The position numbers and the translations under genes are program-made. Below, piece after piece: positions 8,531 to 16,588 of a stretch of 64,000 nucleotides of DNA (positions are counted from its first letter, which is position 1; every line of letters begins with the position of its first letter). The notes under the pieces were generated by a model. That model had not been told where the DNA came from. It saw nothing but the letters and a program-made list of their open reading frames with translations, and ran no database searches. The DNA is from an uncultured Paludibaculum sp. (GTDB lineage: Bacteria; Acidobacteriota; Terriglobia; Bryobacterales; Bryobacteraceae), in NCBI RefSeq assembly GCF_963665245.1, contig NZ_OY762267.1, positions 3,816,001 through 3,880,000 on the forward strand, given 5' to 3'.

Positions 8531-9805
8531 GTGAATCCCAGACCCTCGAAGATCCGCTGGTTCATCCTGGCCCTCCTATTCCTGATTACCACCAATAACT
8601 ATCTGGACCGAATCGTCCTGGGCATCCTCAGCCCAGTGATCCTGGAAGACCTGCACTTCACCAAAATGGAGTACGGCTACGTAAATGCGGCGTTCCAGGG
8701 CGCCTACGCCATCGGCTTCCTCTTGATGGGCTGGGTCATCGACCGCGCGGGGACACGGAAAGGCTATGCAGGCGCCATCACACTCTGGAGCCTGGCGGCC
8801 GGTCTGCATGCGCTGTCCCGCAGCTTTTTCGATCTCGGAATCTGGCGCGCCATGCTCGGCCTGGGCGAGAGCGGCAACTTCCCCGCCGCCATCAAGGCCA
8901 CCTCCGAATGGTTCCCGAAGAAGGACCGTGCTTTTGCCACCGGCATCTTCAACGCCGGCACCAACGTGGCCACCATGATCGGCCCCCCTCTCTTTGTCTG
9001 GATGAATGGCCATTTCGGTTGGCGTTCCTGCTTCTTTATCACGGCCACCTCCGGTGCAATCTGCCTGATCCTCTGGCTGACCCTATACCGCCTGCCTCGC
9101 GAGCACAAAATGGTGAACGAGGGTGAACTCGCCCTCATCGAAGCCGACGTCGAGGAACGCAATGGAGCCCGCATGAGTTGGGGTCAGGCGCTGAGTTACC
9201 GCCAGACATACGGCTTCGCCTTGGCCAAGTTCCTCAGTGATCCCGTCTGGTGGTTCTACCTCACCTGGCTCACTCTCTACTTCAAAGAGGCGCGGGGCCT
9301 CAGCCTGGAGGAGATCGGCTGGGCACTACCCGTCGTCTATCTCATGGCCGACCTCGGCAGCGTCGGCGGTGGGTGGGTGAGCGGATTCCTTATGCGCCGT
9401 GGCTGGCCGAATGGAAAAGCCCGCAAGGTGACCATGGGCATGTTCGCTCTCTGTATGCCGATTGCCGCCACAGCCGTGGCCGTGCCTGAAACCTGGATGG
9501 CGGTTGCATTGATCTCGCTGGCGACCGCGGCCCATCAGGGCTGGTCCTGCAACCTCTACACCACGGTCAGTGATGTCTTCCCCAAGAGCGCCGTCGCCTC
9601 CGTAACCGGCATTGGCGGATTCCTCGGCGGCATCGGCGGCGTCCTTTTCACCGCGTTGTTGCCAGGCTATGTGGTAACCCACTTCGGCTATTTCCCCATG
9701 TTCGTCATGATGGGCGGATTCCACCTGATCGCCTGGACGTTCATGCACATCTTCATGGGCGATATCACCAAATTGACTGAGGAGCAGTTGCAGACCGCGC
9801 GATAG
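8531..9805 (+). CDS. MFS transporter, ACS family (ExuT/DgoT-like)
   Basis: Twelve-helix major-facilitator carrier of 424 residues, related to hexuronate and other sugar-acid symporters. The N-terminus (RWFILALLFLITTNNYLDR) and the loop 2-3 motif (GWVIDRAGTRKGY) are typical of the anion:cation symporter family, and GLGESGNFPAAIKA fits its helix-4 region. The GTG start is chosen because the first helix begins at once and no other start fits. The likely substrate is an organic or sugar acid, an inference from family only. With a sulfatase and a second carrier nearby it may belong to polysaccharide breakdown, but no glycosidase is in view. Confidence 0.88.
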   Translation: MNPRPSKIRWFILALLFLITTNNYLDRIVLGILSPVILEDLHFTKMEYGYVNAAFQGAYAIGFLLMGWVIDRAGTRKGYAGAITLWSLAAGLHALSRSFFDLGIWRAMLGLGESGNFPAAIKATSEWFPKKDRAFATGIFNAGTNVATMIGPPLFVWMNGHFGWRSCFFITATSGAICLILWLTLYRLPREHKMVNEGELALIEADVEERNGARMSWGQALSYRQTYGFALAKFLSDPVWWFYLTWLTLYFKEARGLSLEEIGWALPVVYLMADLGSVGGGWVSGFLMRRGWPNGKARKVTMGMFALCMPIAATAVAVPETWMAVALISLATAAHQGWSCNLYTTVSDVFPKSAVASVTGIGGFLGGIGGVLFTALLPGYVVTHFGYFPMFVMMGGFHLIAWTFMHIFMGDITKLTEEQLQTAR

Positions 9806-9854
9806 TGCCAGAACCTGTCACGGAACCAGTCGTCTGGCATCATAGGATGTAACC

Positions 9855-10055
9855 ATGCCGATGTACGAATATCGCTGCACTGAATGCGGCCATCTGTACG
9901 AGCAGCTTCGCCGCATGTCCGATTCGGACAAAGACCTGGTCTGCCCCCGCTGCGCTTCGCGGCACGTGGAACGGCAGGTCTCCGCCTGTGCTGTCGGCAC
10001 CGGCTCCTCCAGCGGCAAGGGTGGCGGTTGCGTCCCCAACGGACGCTTTACCTGA
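9855..10055 (+). CDS. FmdB-family zinc-ribbon protein
   Basis: Small 66-residue protein with the FmdB/CxxC regulatory-protein pattern: MPMYEYRC, Cys8-x2-Cys11 and Cys30-x2-Cys33 forming a predicted zinc ribbon, then a Gly/Ser-rich tail. Family members are widespread and mostly uncharacterised; a regulatory role has been proposed for the formamidase/amidase operons that gave the name. It follows the MFS gene by 49 bp on the same strand, and the gap holds a 7-bp inverted repeat (TGCCAGA, 9806, and TCTGGCA, 9833) of unclear meaning. Confidence 0.85.
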   Translation: MPMYEYRCTECGHLYEQLRRMSDSDKDLVCPRCASRHVERQVSACAVGTGSSSGKGGGCVPNGRFT

Positions 10056-10086
10056 GCCCGCTAACCCCGGCGGCCCGGGTGGCCGT

Positions 10087-11307
10087 CTATACAGTTTCCA
10101 GTTGAGTCTGCTTCGTCTCTGGCAGCAGGAACACCAGCAGCGACGCCGCCAGGAAGAACGCTGCGTTCAACCCCAGCGCCGCGCCCAGACCGTGGTGATC
10201 GGCCAACGAGCCCACGGCATACGGCGCCAGCGCGCTCAACCCACGGCCGAAGTTGTAGACGAACCCCTGCCCCGCACCGCGAATCGACGTTGGATATAGT
10301 TCCGCCAGCATCGTCCCGAACAGAGAGAAGAACCCCGTCCCAAAGAACCCGATGCAAGGCCCCAGGACAAGCAGCAGCATCGGCGACACCCGCGGCGCAA
10401 ACCCATACAGCGGAGTCAGCAGTGCGGCCACCGCGACATAAAACGCAAACGCCGGCCGCCGCCCAAACCGGTCCGCCAGCACCCCGAAGCACAGATACCC
10501 GTAAAACGCCCCCATCTGCACCGCGAAAACAAACCCGCTCGTCTTCAGAATGCTCATGCCCGCCCCGCCCTGGGCTGTAGACGACGAAAGGAACCCGGGC
10601 AGCCACGTAAACAGGCCCCAGTAGGCAAACAGGACGCTCGTCGCCAGCACCGTGGCAAAGAACGTCCGCCGTCCGTAAGGCGCCCGGAAAATCCCAAGGA
10701 AGCTCACCTTTTCCGTCGACTTCAGCCAGATCTCCGGCTCAACCACCTTCCGGCGGATGAATACGGTCACCAGCGCCGGCAGGACGCCCACCAGGAACAA
10801 CGCCCGCCATCCGTAGGCCGGCAGGATCCACGCCGCCAGCCCCGCCGCCGCCATGTAGCCCAGTGCCCAACCGGACTGCATGAAGCTCACTGCTTTCGCT
10901 CTGTGCTCCGCCGGCCACGACTCCGCGACCAGGGTCGCCCCGGCCGACCACTCTCCGCCCAGGCCCAAACCAACCAGGGCCCGCCAGAAAACCAGATCCA
11001 CGATCCCGCGCGAAGTCGCCGTGCCGGCCGAAGCCAGCGAGTACAGAAGGATCGTGTAGATCAGAGTCCGCCGCCGCCCGATCTTGTCCGAGATGATGCC
11101 CGCAACGATGCCGCCGGCCGACGACGCGACCAGCGTAACCGACGACACGAGACCGGCCTGGGCGTTGGTCCAGCCAAACTCGGCTTTCAGCGTCGTCAGC
11201 GCAAAGACGTAGAGCAGGACGTCCATCGCATCGAGCAGGAAACCCAGTTGTGCCGCCCACAAAGCCAGCCAGCGGGGGGTAGAAAAGACTCCATCAAAGA
11301 ACCGCAC
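10087..11307 (-). CDS. MFS transporter (sialate/aromatic-acid carrier-like)
   Basis: Twelve-helix carrier of 406 residues with both inter-domain loop motifs: SDKIGRRRTLIY between helices 2 and 3, and ADRFGRRPAF between helices 8 and 9. GLGLGGEWSAGATLVAESWP in helix 4-5 is typical of the sialate:H+ and aromatic-acid:H+ symporter groups. Substrate unknown. It is divergent from the sulfatase, with about 100 bp between starts, so the two could share control. It converges with the FmdB gene. Confidence 0.87.
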   Translation of the reverse strand: MRFFDGVFSTPRWLALWAAQLGFLLDAMDVLLYVFALTTLKAEFGWTNAQAGLVSSVTLVASSAGGIVAGIISDKIGRRRTLIYTILLYSLASAGTATSRGIVDLVFWRALVGLGLGGEWSAGATLVAESWPAEHRAKAVSFMQSGWALGYMAAAGLAAWILPAYGWRALFLVGVLPALVTVFIRRKVVEPEIWLKSTEKVSFLGIFRAPYGRRTFFATVLATSVLFAYWGLFTWLPGFLSSSTAQGGAGMSILKTSGFVFAVQMGAFYGYLCFGVLADRFGRRPAFAFYVAVAALLTPLYGFAPRVSPMLLLVLGPCIGFFGTGFFSLFGTMLAELYPTSIRGAGQGFVYNFGRGLSALAPYAVGSLADHHGLGAALGLNAAFFLAASLLVFLLPETKQTQLETV

Positions 11308-11409
11308 AGTTAGGGGTCAGTATAGCGGGTCTGGCCTGGGCGCCCGCTGTGCAGTGGAGGAAACGAACCGCATCCCGTCGCCAGCGGCGTGTATTAGGCT
11401 GGGAACTAC

Positions 11410-12846
11410 ATGAATCGCCGAGCCTTCCTCCAAGCGAGTGCCGCGCCGCTGGCCTCCGCCCCCTTCCCCGCGGCCGATTGGCGGCAACCGCCGGAAGCCG
11501 AAGGCGCCGCCCGTCCCAACGTCATCTGGTTGTTCGGCGATCAGCACCGCGCGCAGGCGTTGTCGTGCAACGGCGATGCCAATGCGCGCACGCCGCACAT
11601 CGACAACATGGCCGTCAACGGCGTGATGTTCACCAACGCGGTCGCCGGCTTCCCCCTCTGCTGTCCATTCCGCGGCTCGCTCTTGAGCGGCCGGTATCCG
11701 CACCACTGTGTGCGAGGCCACGAACACGCCCTGCCCGATGGTCAGAAGACGGTGGCCCACGCCTTCAACGACGCGGGTTACCGCACGGCCTACTTCGGCA
11801 AGTGGCATCTGGCCGGCTGGCACGAAGCCAAGGGCCGGGCAGCCTTCTATGTCACCGATCCCGCGCGGCGCGGCGGCTTTGAAACCTGGGCCGGTTATGA
11901 GAATAACAACAGTCAATACGACTCCTGGATCCATGGCGGATCCGGCAAGGACGCCTTCCACTACCGTCTGCCGGGCTATGAAAGCGACGAACTCGCCAAC
12001 ATATTCATCAAATACCTGAAAGAACGCGGCGAGGAGCAGAAGCGTTCGAACGCCAAACCATTTTTCGCGGCCCTGTCCGTCCAGCCTCCGCACGATCCCT
12101 ATATCGCGCCGCCCGAATTCATGGAGCACTACAACCCGGCCCGCCTCGACCTGAGGGCCAACGTCCCCGCCAGCCGCATCGTCCAGGAGACCGCCCGGCG
12201 CGAGTTGGCCGGCTACTACGCCATGATCGAGAACTGGGACCACAACATCGGGCGCATCCGCCAGGCCCTTACTGACTCAGGCTTGGCCCACAACACTCAC
12301 ATCCTCTTCTTCAGCGATCACGGCGACATGCACGGATCCCAAGGCATGTACCGCAAGACCAATCCCTTCGAGGAATCCATCCGCATCCCATTCATCATCA
12401 GTGGGGAAATCCCCCGCTATCAGGGCCGCAAAGTCGGGCGCCTGCCGGCCGTTCTCAATCACGTGGACATCGCGCCCACCACTCTGGGATTGTGCGGAAT
12501 CCGCAAGCCCGCCTGGATGGAGGGCGCCGACCTCTCGCACCACCGTCTCGCCAAGGAGGCCGCGCAGCCGGAACCGGATTCGGCCTTCCTCCAAAGCGTA
12601 GTGCCCACGGGCCACGCGGACAGTATCAATCGGCCCTACCGTGGCGTGGTGACGAAGGATGGCTGGAAGTATGTGGCCTTTGAAGGCGCACCCTGGCTGC
12701 TCTTCAATCTCAACGAGGATCCGCTCGAGCAGGCCAATCTCGCATTCAACAACCGTTATCGCGTCGAGCGCAGGAAGCTCGCCGACCGCGTACGCCAGTG
12801 GATCGCCGACACCGGAGACTCATTCACAATTCCAGCGGAAGCCTAA
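11410..12846 (+). CDS. Sulfatase (arylsulfatase/choline-sulfatase type)
   Basis: Type I sulfatase of 478 residues that hydrolyses a sulfate ester. The formylglycine site CCPFR spans residues 84-88 (C-x-P-x-R, with Cys84 the residue to be modified) and is followed by GSLLSGRYP. Metal-binding Asp44 sits in WLFGDQHRA, and the late DHGDMHGSQGMYRKTNPFEE block supplies further metal and sulfate contacts. The start (MNRRAFLQAS) resembles a Tat-type signal with a weak hydrophobic core. No sulfatase-activating anaerobic enzyme or FGE gene is visible nearby. The natural substrate cannot be named. Its 3' end faces the hairpin array. Confidence 0.9.
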   Translation: MNRRAFLQASAAPLASAPFPAADWRQPPEAEGAARPNVIWLFGDQHRAQALSCNGDANARTPHIDNMAVNGVMFTNAVAGFPLCCPFRGSLLSGRYPHHCVRGHEHALPDGQKTVAHAFNDAGYRTAYFGKWHLAGWHEAKGRAAFYVTDPARRGGFETWAGYENNNSQYDSWIHGGSGKDAFHYRLPGYESDELANIFIKYLKERGEEQKRSNAKPFFAALSVQPPHDPYIAPPEFMEHYNPARLDLRANVPASRIVQETARRELAGYYAMIENWDHNIGRIRQALTDSGLAHNTHILFFSDHGDMHGSQGMYRKTNPFEESIRIPFIISGEIPRYQGRKVGRLPAVLNHVDIAPTTLGLCGIRKPAWMEGADLSHHRLAKEAAQPEPDSAFLQSVVPTGHADSINRPYRGVVTKDGWKYVAFEGAPWLLFNLNEDPLEQANLAFNNRYRVERRKLADRVRQWIADTGDSFTIPAEA

Positions 12847-12885
12847 CGATCAGTGATCCCGACGAGATCAACGCCTGGGGGCTGC

Positions 12886-13368
12886 TGTACCAGCCGCGAG
12901 CGCCCGCACCAAGGGCTCCCCCAAGCCGAAGGCTGGGGCTGCCCCGCACCAGCCGCGAGCCGCCCTCACTCATACCGCCGCGCTGGCACCAAGCGCTCCC
13001 CCAAGCCGAAGGCTGGGGCTGCCCCGTACCAGCCGCGAGCCGCCCTTACTCATACCGCAGCGCTGGCACCAAGCGCTCCCCCAAGCCGAAGGCTGGGGCT
13101 GCCCCGTACCCACCGCGAGCCGCCCTTACTCATACCGCAGCGTCCGCACCAAGGGCTCCCCCAAGCCGAAGGCTGGGGCTGCCCCGTACCAGCCGCGAGC
13201 CGCCCTTACTCATACCGCAGCGCTGGCACCAAGCGCTCCCCCAAGCCGAAGGCTGGGGCTGCCCCGTACCCACCGCGAGCCGCCCTTACTCATACCGCAA
13301 CGCTGGCACCAAGGGCTCCCCCAAGCCGAAGGCTGGGGCTGCCCCGTACCAGCCGCGAGCCACCGCCC
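12886..13368. repeat. Six-copy 80-bp hairpin array carrying copies of the ADOP gene tail
   Basis: Six copies of a core beginning GCTCCCCCAAGCC start at 12915, 12995, 13075, 13155, 13235 and 13315, an exact 80-bp period. Each core folds as CCCCAAGCC-GAA-GGCTGGGG, a stem with one bulge. The spacers are also repeated and contain CTCATACCGCAGCGC or a close variant. On the minus strand this reads ..ALRYE-stop, the same as the last codons of the adjacent ADOP gene. The array therefore looks like a tandem amplification of the ADOP 3' end plus one hairpin. It fills the gap between two convergent genes. No cas genes are present. Confidence 0.9.
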
Positions 13369-16065
13369 TCACTCATACCGCAGCGCCCGCGTCGGGGCAA
13401 TTCGCGCCGCCGACCGCGCCGGCACATACGCCGCAATCGTCGTCACCAGCAACATCACCGGCACAACCACCAGATACGCCACCACATCCACTCCGCCCGC
13501 ATTGAACAGCATCGCGTTCAACAACCGCTCCACCGCGAAGCCCAACACCAGCCCGATCACCGTCCCCACACCCACCAGCACCAGACCCTGCCCCATCACC
13601 AACCGCAGCACGTCCAATTGACTCGCCCCAATCGCAATCCGAATCCCAATCTCCCTCGTCCTCCGGCTGACGTTGTACGCCACCAGACCATACAACCCCG
13701 CCATCGCCAACAACAGCCCCACCGCGCCAAACGTGCCGACGAGATTGATCGCCACCTGCGGCCCTTCCACCGACGAATACCGGTACACCGACTGGTACGT
13801 CCGCGTCTCCACAATCGGCATATTCGCATCGATCTTCTGCACAACGTCCTTCACTGGCTGCACCAACTCCAGCGGATCGCCGCTCGACCGCAGCAGCAAC
13901 ACCATGCGCGCCACCGGATGCTGCGCCAGCGGCAAATAGACGAAATCCCGTGGACCCTCGAATGTCTCCTTGTACTTCACCGGCCGCGCAATGCCCACTA
14001 TCCTCACTGGCTCACCCGTCCGCCCACCCAGACGGATGTGCTGCCCCACCGCATCGGCATTCGGCCAATAGTGCTTCGCGAAATGCTCGTTCACCACCGC
14101 CACCCGCGGAGCCTCCGCCGTATCCAGAGCCGCAAACCCGCGCCCCCTCGTGATCGGCACCCCCATCGTCTCGAAATACCCTTCATCCACCGTATCCATC
14201 AGTGCCTGGAAACTCTCCCGGTCGCGCGGCATCTCAAACCCGTCCGGTACGAACTCCACATTGTCGAAATCGTCCATGCCCAGCGGCGGGTTCTGCGTGA
14301 AGGCCGTGCTCTCGATGCCCGGCGCACCCCGCAGCCGCTCCGCCAGCAATCGGTAGAACCCCTGCGTCTGCGCCACGCTATACTGCATCAGCCGCGGATC
14401 GAACCGCACCATCAGCAATTGCGTCTTCGAGAACTCCGTCGTGTCCCGCACGCTGTCCTGGAAACCTCTCACCATCAGGAAGGAGGCCGCCAGCAGCATC
14501 AGCGACATCGCAATCTGCGCCACCACCAGCGCGTTCCGCCCCCACAGCCGCTTCCGCCCGGGCAGATCCACATCGGCCGCCTTCAGCCCGTTCACCAGGT
14601 CCGCCCGCGAACTCTGCATCGCCGGCGCCAGCCCGCAAAACAAGGCGCACAACACCGACATCGCCAGACTCGCCACCAGCACCCGCGTGTCCATCCGGAA
14701 CGGCACCGTCACCGGCAGGTCCGCCGGAATCTCGAACCTCTGCAACAGTTGAATGCCGATGTAGCCCACCGCGATCCCACCCACTCCGCCCAGCCCCGCC
14801 AACACCAGGCTCTCGGTCAACAGCAGACGGATCAGCCGGAACCGCCCCGCGCCCAACGCCAGCCGTACCGCGATCTCCCGCGTCCGCGTCCGCGCCCGGC
14901 TCAACAACAGACCGGCTGCGTTCGTGCAGGCCACCAGGAGTACGCCCACCGCCAGCATCGTGAAGATCACGCTGAACTTCCAATTCACATCGTCCCCGCG
15001 CGTCCGCATCTCGAACTGCGTGTGTACCTCCGCCCCTCGCTCCCGGTTGTACTTCGGATACTCGCGCTCCAGGCCGCGCGCCAGCACCGTCAGCTCATTC
15101 TGCGCGTCCTGCTTCGTCACGCCCGCTTTCAGCCGCGCCCGCACCAACAAGGCCCGCTCGTCCCGGTCCACGAAGAAGTCCTTCCGCGGATTCGCCGAAA
15201 ACAGCTTCGCCATCGCCAGCGGCACGTAGAAGTCCGGGTGGCTGAAAATCAACATACCCGGGAACGACTCCGGAGCAACACCGATCACCGTGAACTCCAT
15301 GCCATTCAGCCGCACGGTCCGCCCCACCACCCCTGGGTCGCCCGCGAACTCGCGCTTCCAGAAATCCGCGGCCAGCACCACCACCGCATCGCGCCCCGGC
15401 ACCATGTCCTCCTCGGGCCGGAATCCGCGCCCAATCCGCGGCTCCACGCCCAATACCTGGAAGTAATTGCCCGACACCGGCATCGCCCCCCGGATCACCG
15501 GCGTGGCGCCTGGCTTCGCGCTGAATCCGGCCGCCCCCAGCGGCAGACTGGCGATCACGCCGTCATAGCTCGCCGTGTGATCCCGCACATCCAGGTATTC
15601 GCGATAGGAAAACGAGTCGAAGCGGTTGTCCCGCGACGTACTCACCAGCGTCATCACCGACCCTGGATCCCGCACCGGATACGGCCGGAATACCAGGGCG
15701 TCCAACATGCTGAACGGCGTCGCCGTCATCCCGATCCCCAGCGCCAGCGTCATCACCACGAACGCGGTCAGCCCCGGAGTCCGCCGCAGACTCCGCATCG
15801 CGTACTGGACATCATCCAGGAGATCGGTGAGCCACAGCACGTGCCTGGTGTCGCGAATCTCTTCCTTCCGCTGCTCCAGTCCATCCATCGCGCGCAGCGC
15901 CCGGTAACGGGCCTCCGCTGCCGATAGTCCCTGCGCAATACCCTCCTCCACCTTGTGCTCCAGGTGGAACTGAAGCTCCTCATCCAACTCCCGTTCCACC
16001 CGCCGGCGTAGGAGAATCGACTTCAGCCGCAGCGGCAGCGTGTACCACCAGTGTTCCATCCGCAT
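13369..16065 (-). CDS. ADOP-type MacB/FtsX permease, full length
   Basis: An 898-residue inner-membrane permease. It has the extra N-terminal cytoplasmic region of the ADOP group (LRRRVERELDEELQFHLE, about residues 18-35), then a MacB core domain, a first FtsX block (LLVACTNAAGLLLSRARTR, TREIAVRLALGAGRFR), a second core domain and a second FtsX block (LYGLVAYNVSRRTREIGIR). Substrate unknown. It lies 6 bp after a PadR regulator, a standard pairing for this family. The ribosome-binding site GGAGGTG sits in the last padR codons, 9 bases before the ATG. Its last codons and stop are repeated in the array just downstream. Confidence 0.93.
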   Translation of the reverse strand: MRMEHWWYTLPLRLKSILLRRRVERELDEELQFHLEHKVEEGIAQGLSAAEARYRALRAMDGLEQRKEEIRDTRHVLWLTDLLDDVQYAMRSLRRTPGLTAFVVMTLALGIGMTATPFSMLDALVFRPYPVRDPGSVMTLVSTSRDNRFDSFSYREYLDVRDHTASYDGVIASLPLGAAGFSAKPGATPVIRGAMPVSGNYFQVLGVEPRIGRGFRPEEDMVPGRDAVVVLAADFWKREFAGDPGVVGRTVRLNGMEFTVIGVAPESFPGMLIFSHPDFYVPLAMAKLFSANPRKDFFVDRDERALLVRARLKAGVTKQDAQNELTVLARGLEREYPKYNRERGAEVHTQFEMRTRGDDVNWKFSVIFTMLAVGVLLVACTNAAGLLLSRARTRTREIAVRLALGAGRFRLIRLLLTESLVLAGLGGVGGIAVGYIGIQLLQRFEIPADLPVTVPFRMDTRVLVASLAMSVLCALFCGLAPAMQSSRADLVNGLKAADVDLPGRKRLWGRNALVVAQIAMSLMLLAASFLMVRGFQDSVRDTTEFSKTQLLMVRFDPRLMQYSVAQTQGFYRLLAERLRGAPGIESTAFTQNPPLGMDDFDNVEFVPDGFEMPRDRESFQALMDTVDEGYFETMGVPITRGRGFAALDTAEAPRVAVVNEHFAKHYWPNADAVGQHIRLGGRTGEPVRIVGIARPVKYKETFEGPRDFVYLPLAQHPVARMVLLLRSSGDPLELVQPVKDVVQKIDANMPIVETRTYQSVYRYSSVEGPQVAINLVGTFGAVGLLLAMAGLYGLVAYNVSRRTREIGIRIAIGASQLDVLRLVMGQGLVLVGVGTVIGLVLGFAVERLLNAMLFNAGGVDVVAYLVVVPVMLLVTTIAAYVPARSAARIAPTRALRYE

Positions 16066-16071
16066 GGGAAG

Positions 16072-16407
16072 CTACACCTCCGAGATCTGCACTACGTTTG
16101 TGATGGCGGTCGACAGCCTCTGCCAATTAGCCGTCTCCGATTCCAGTTGCTTCCTGCCCAATCGTGTGACCGAGTAGAACTTCGCGCGACGGTTGTTCTC
16201 CGTCTGCTTCCACTCCGCCTGGATCCAGCCTTCCTGTTCCAGCTTGTGCAGAGCCGGGTAAAGCGAGCCTTCGCTCACCTGCAGCACGTCCCCGGAGATG
16301 GACCTCAGCCGGAGACTGATAGCCCACCCATGCAGCGGCTCCAGAGCCAGGATCTTCAACAGCAGCAGGTCCAACGTGCCCTGCACGAGGTCGTTTGGCT
16401 TACTCAT
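16072..16407 (-). CDS. PadR-family transcriptional regulator
   Basis: A 111-residue winged-helix repressor. The segment LVQGTLDLLLLKILALEPLH opens the domain, followed by the recognition and wing region (VSEGSLYPALHKLEQEGW) and the wing residues NNRRAKFYSVT. Acidobacterial PadR proteins of this kind usually precede an ADOP permease and are thought to control it in response to a small ligand. Here the two genes form a two-gene operon. The padR promoter and an inverted repeat over its own start codon suggest autoregulation. Confidence 0.92.
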   Translation of the reverse strand: MSKPNDLVQGTLDLLLLKILALEPLHGWAISLRLRSISGDVLQVSEGSLYPALHKLEQEGWIQAEWKQTENNRRAKFYSVTRLGRKQLESETANWQRLSTAITNVVQISEV

Positions 16408-16452
16408 CTCGGTTTCCTAGATGAGTGTACGAAGACTTCTCTCGGTAAGCAA
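16402..16452 (-). promoter_or_regulatory. padR promoter and likely autoregulatory operator
   Basis: On the minus strand TTGCTT (16452-16447) and TACACT (16429-16424) are exactly 17 bp apart, a good sigma-70 promoter. Immediately downstream is a perfect 8-bp inverted repeat, ACTCATCT (16402-16409) and AGATGAGT (16419-16426), with a 9-bp spacer. It overlaps both the -10 box and the padR ATG (16407-16405), where a bound repressor would block transcription. Confidence 0.6.
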
Positions 16453-16588
16453 GAGGAAAATTCGCCAGCGCAGCGGAGTGCACAGCAGGTAACACCGGGA
16501 CGGGATCTGGATAACCAAGGCTGATTGTCTCTTCCGTCTGGCTACAATGTCAGCAGCGAACATTGCCATCGCAAACGAGGAGACCCCG

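Noticed and set aside
9806..9839. Terminator between MFS and FmdB genes
   Set aside because: The 7-bp arms are 20 bases apart and no U-tract follows, so the evidence is too weak to call.
12886..13380. CRISPR array
   Set aside because: The spacers are repeats of each other, the period is exact and no cas genes are near; it is a tandem hairpin repeat.
12853..15927. 1024-residue open frame antisense to the ADOP gene and across the array
   Set aside because: Composition is Arg/His/Pro/Gln-rich shadow sequence; the minus strand has a well-conserved gene.
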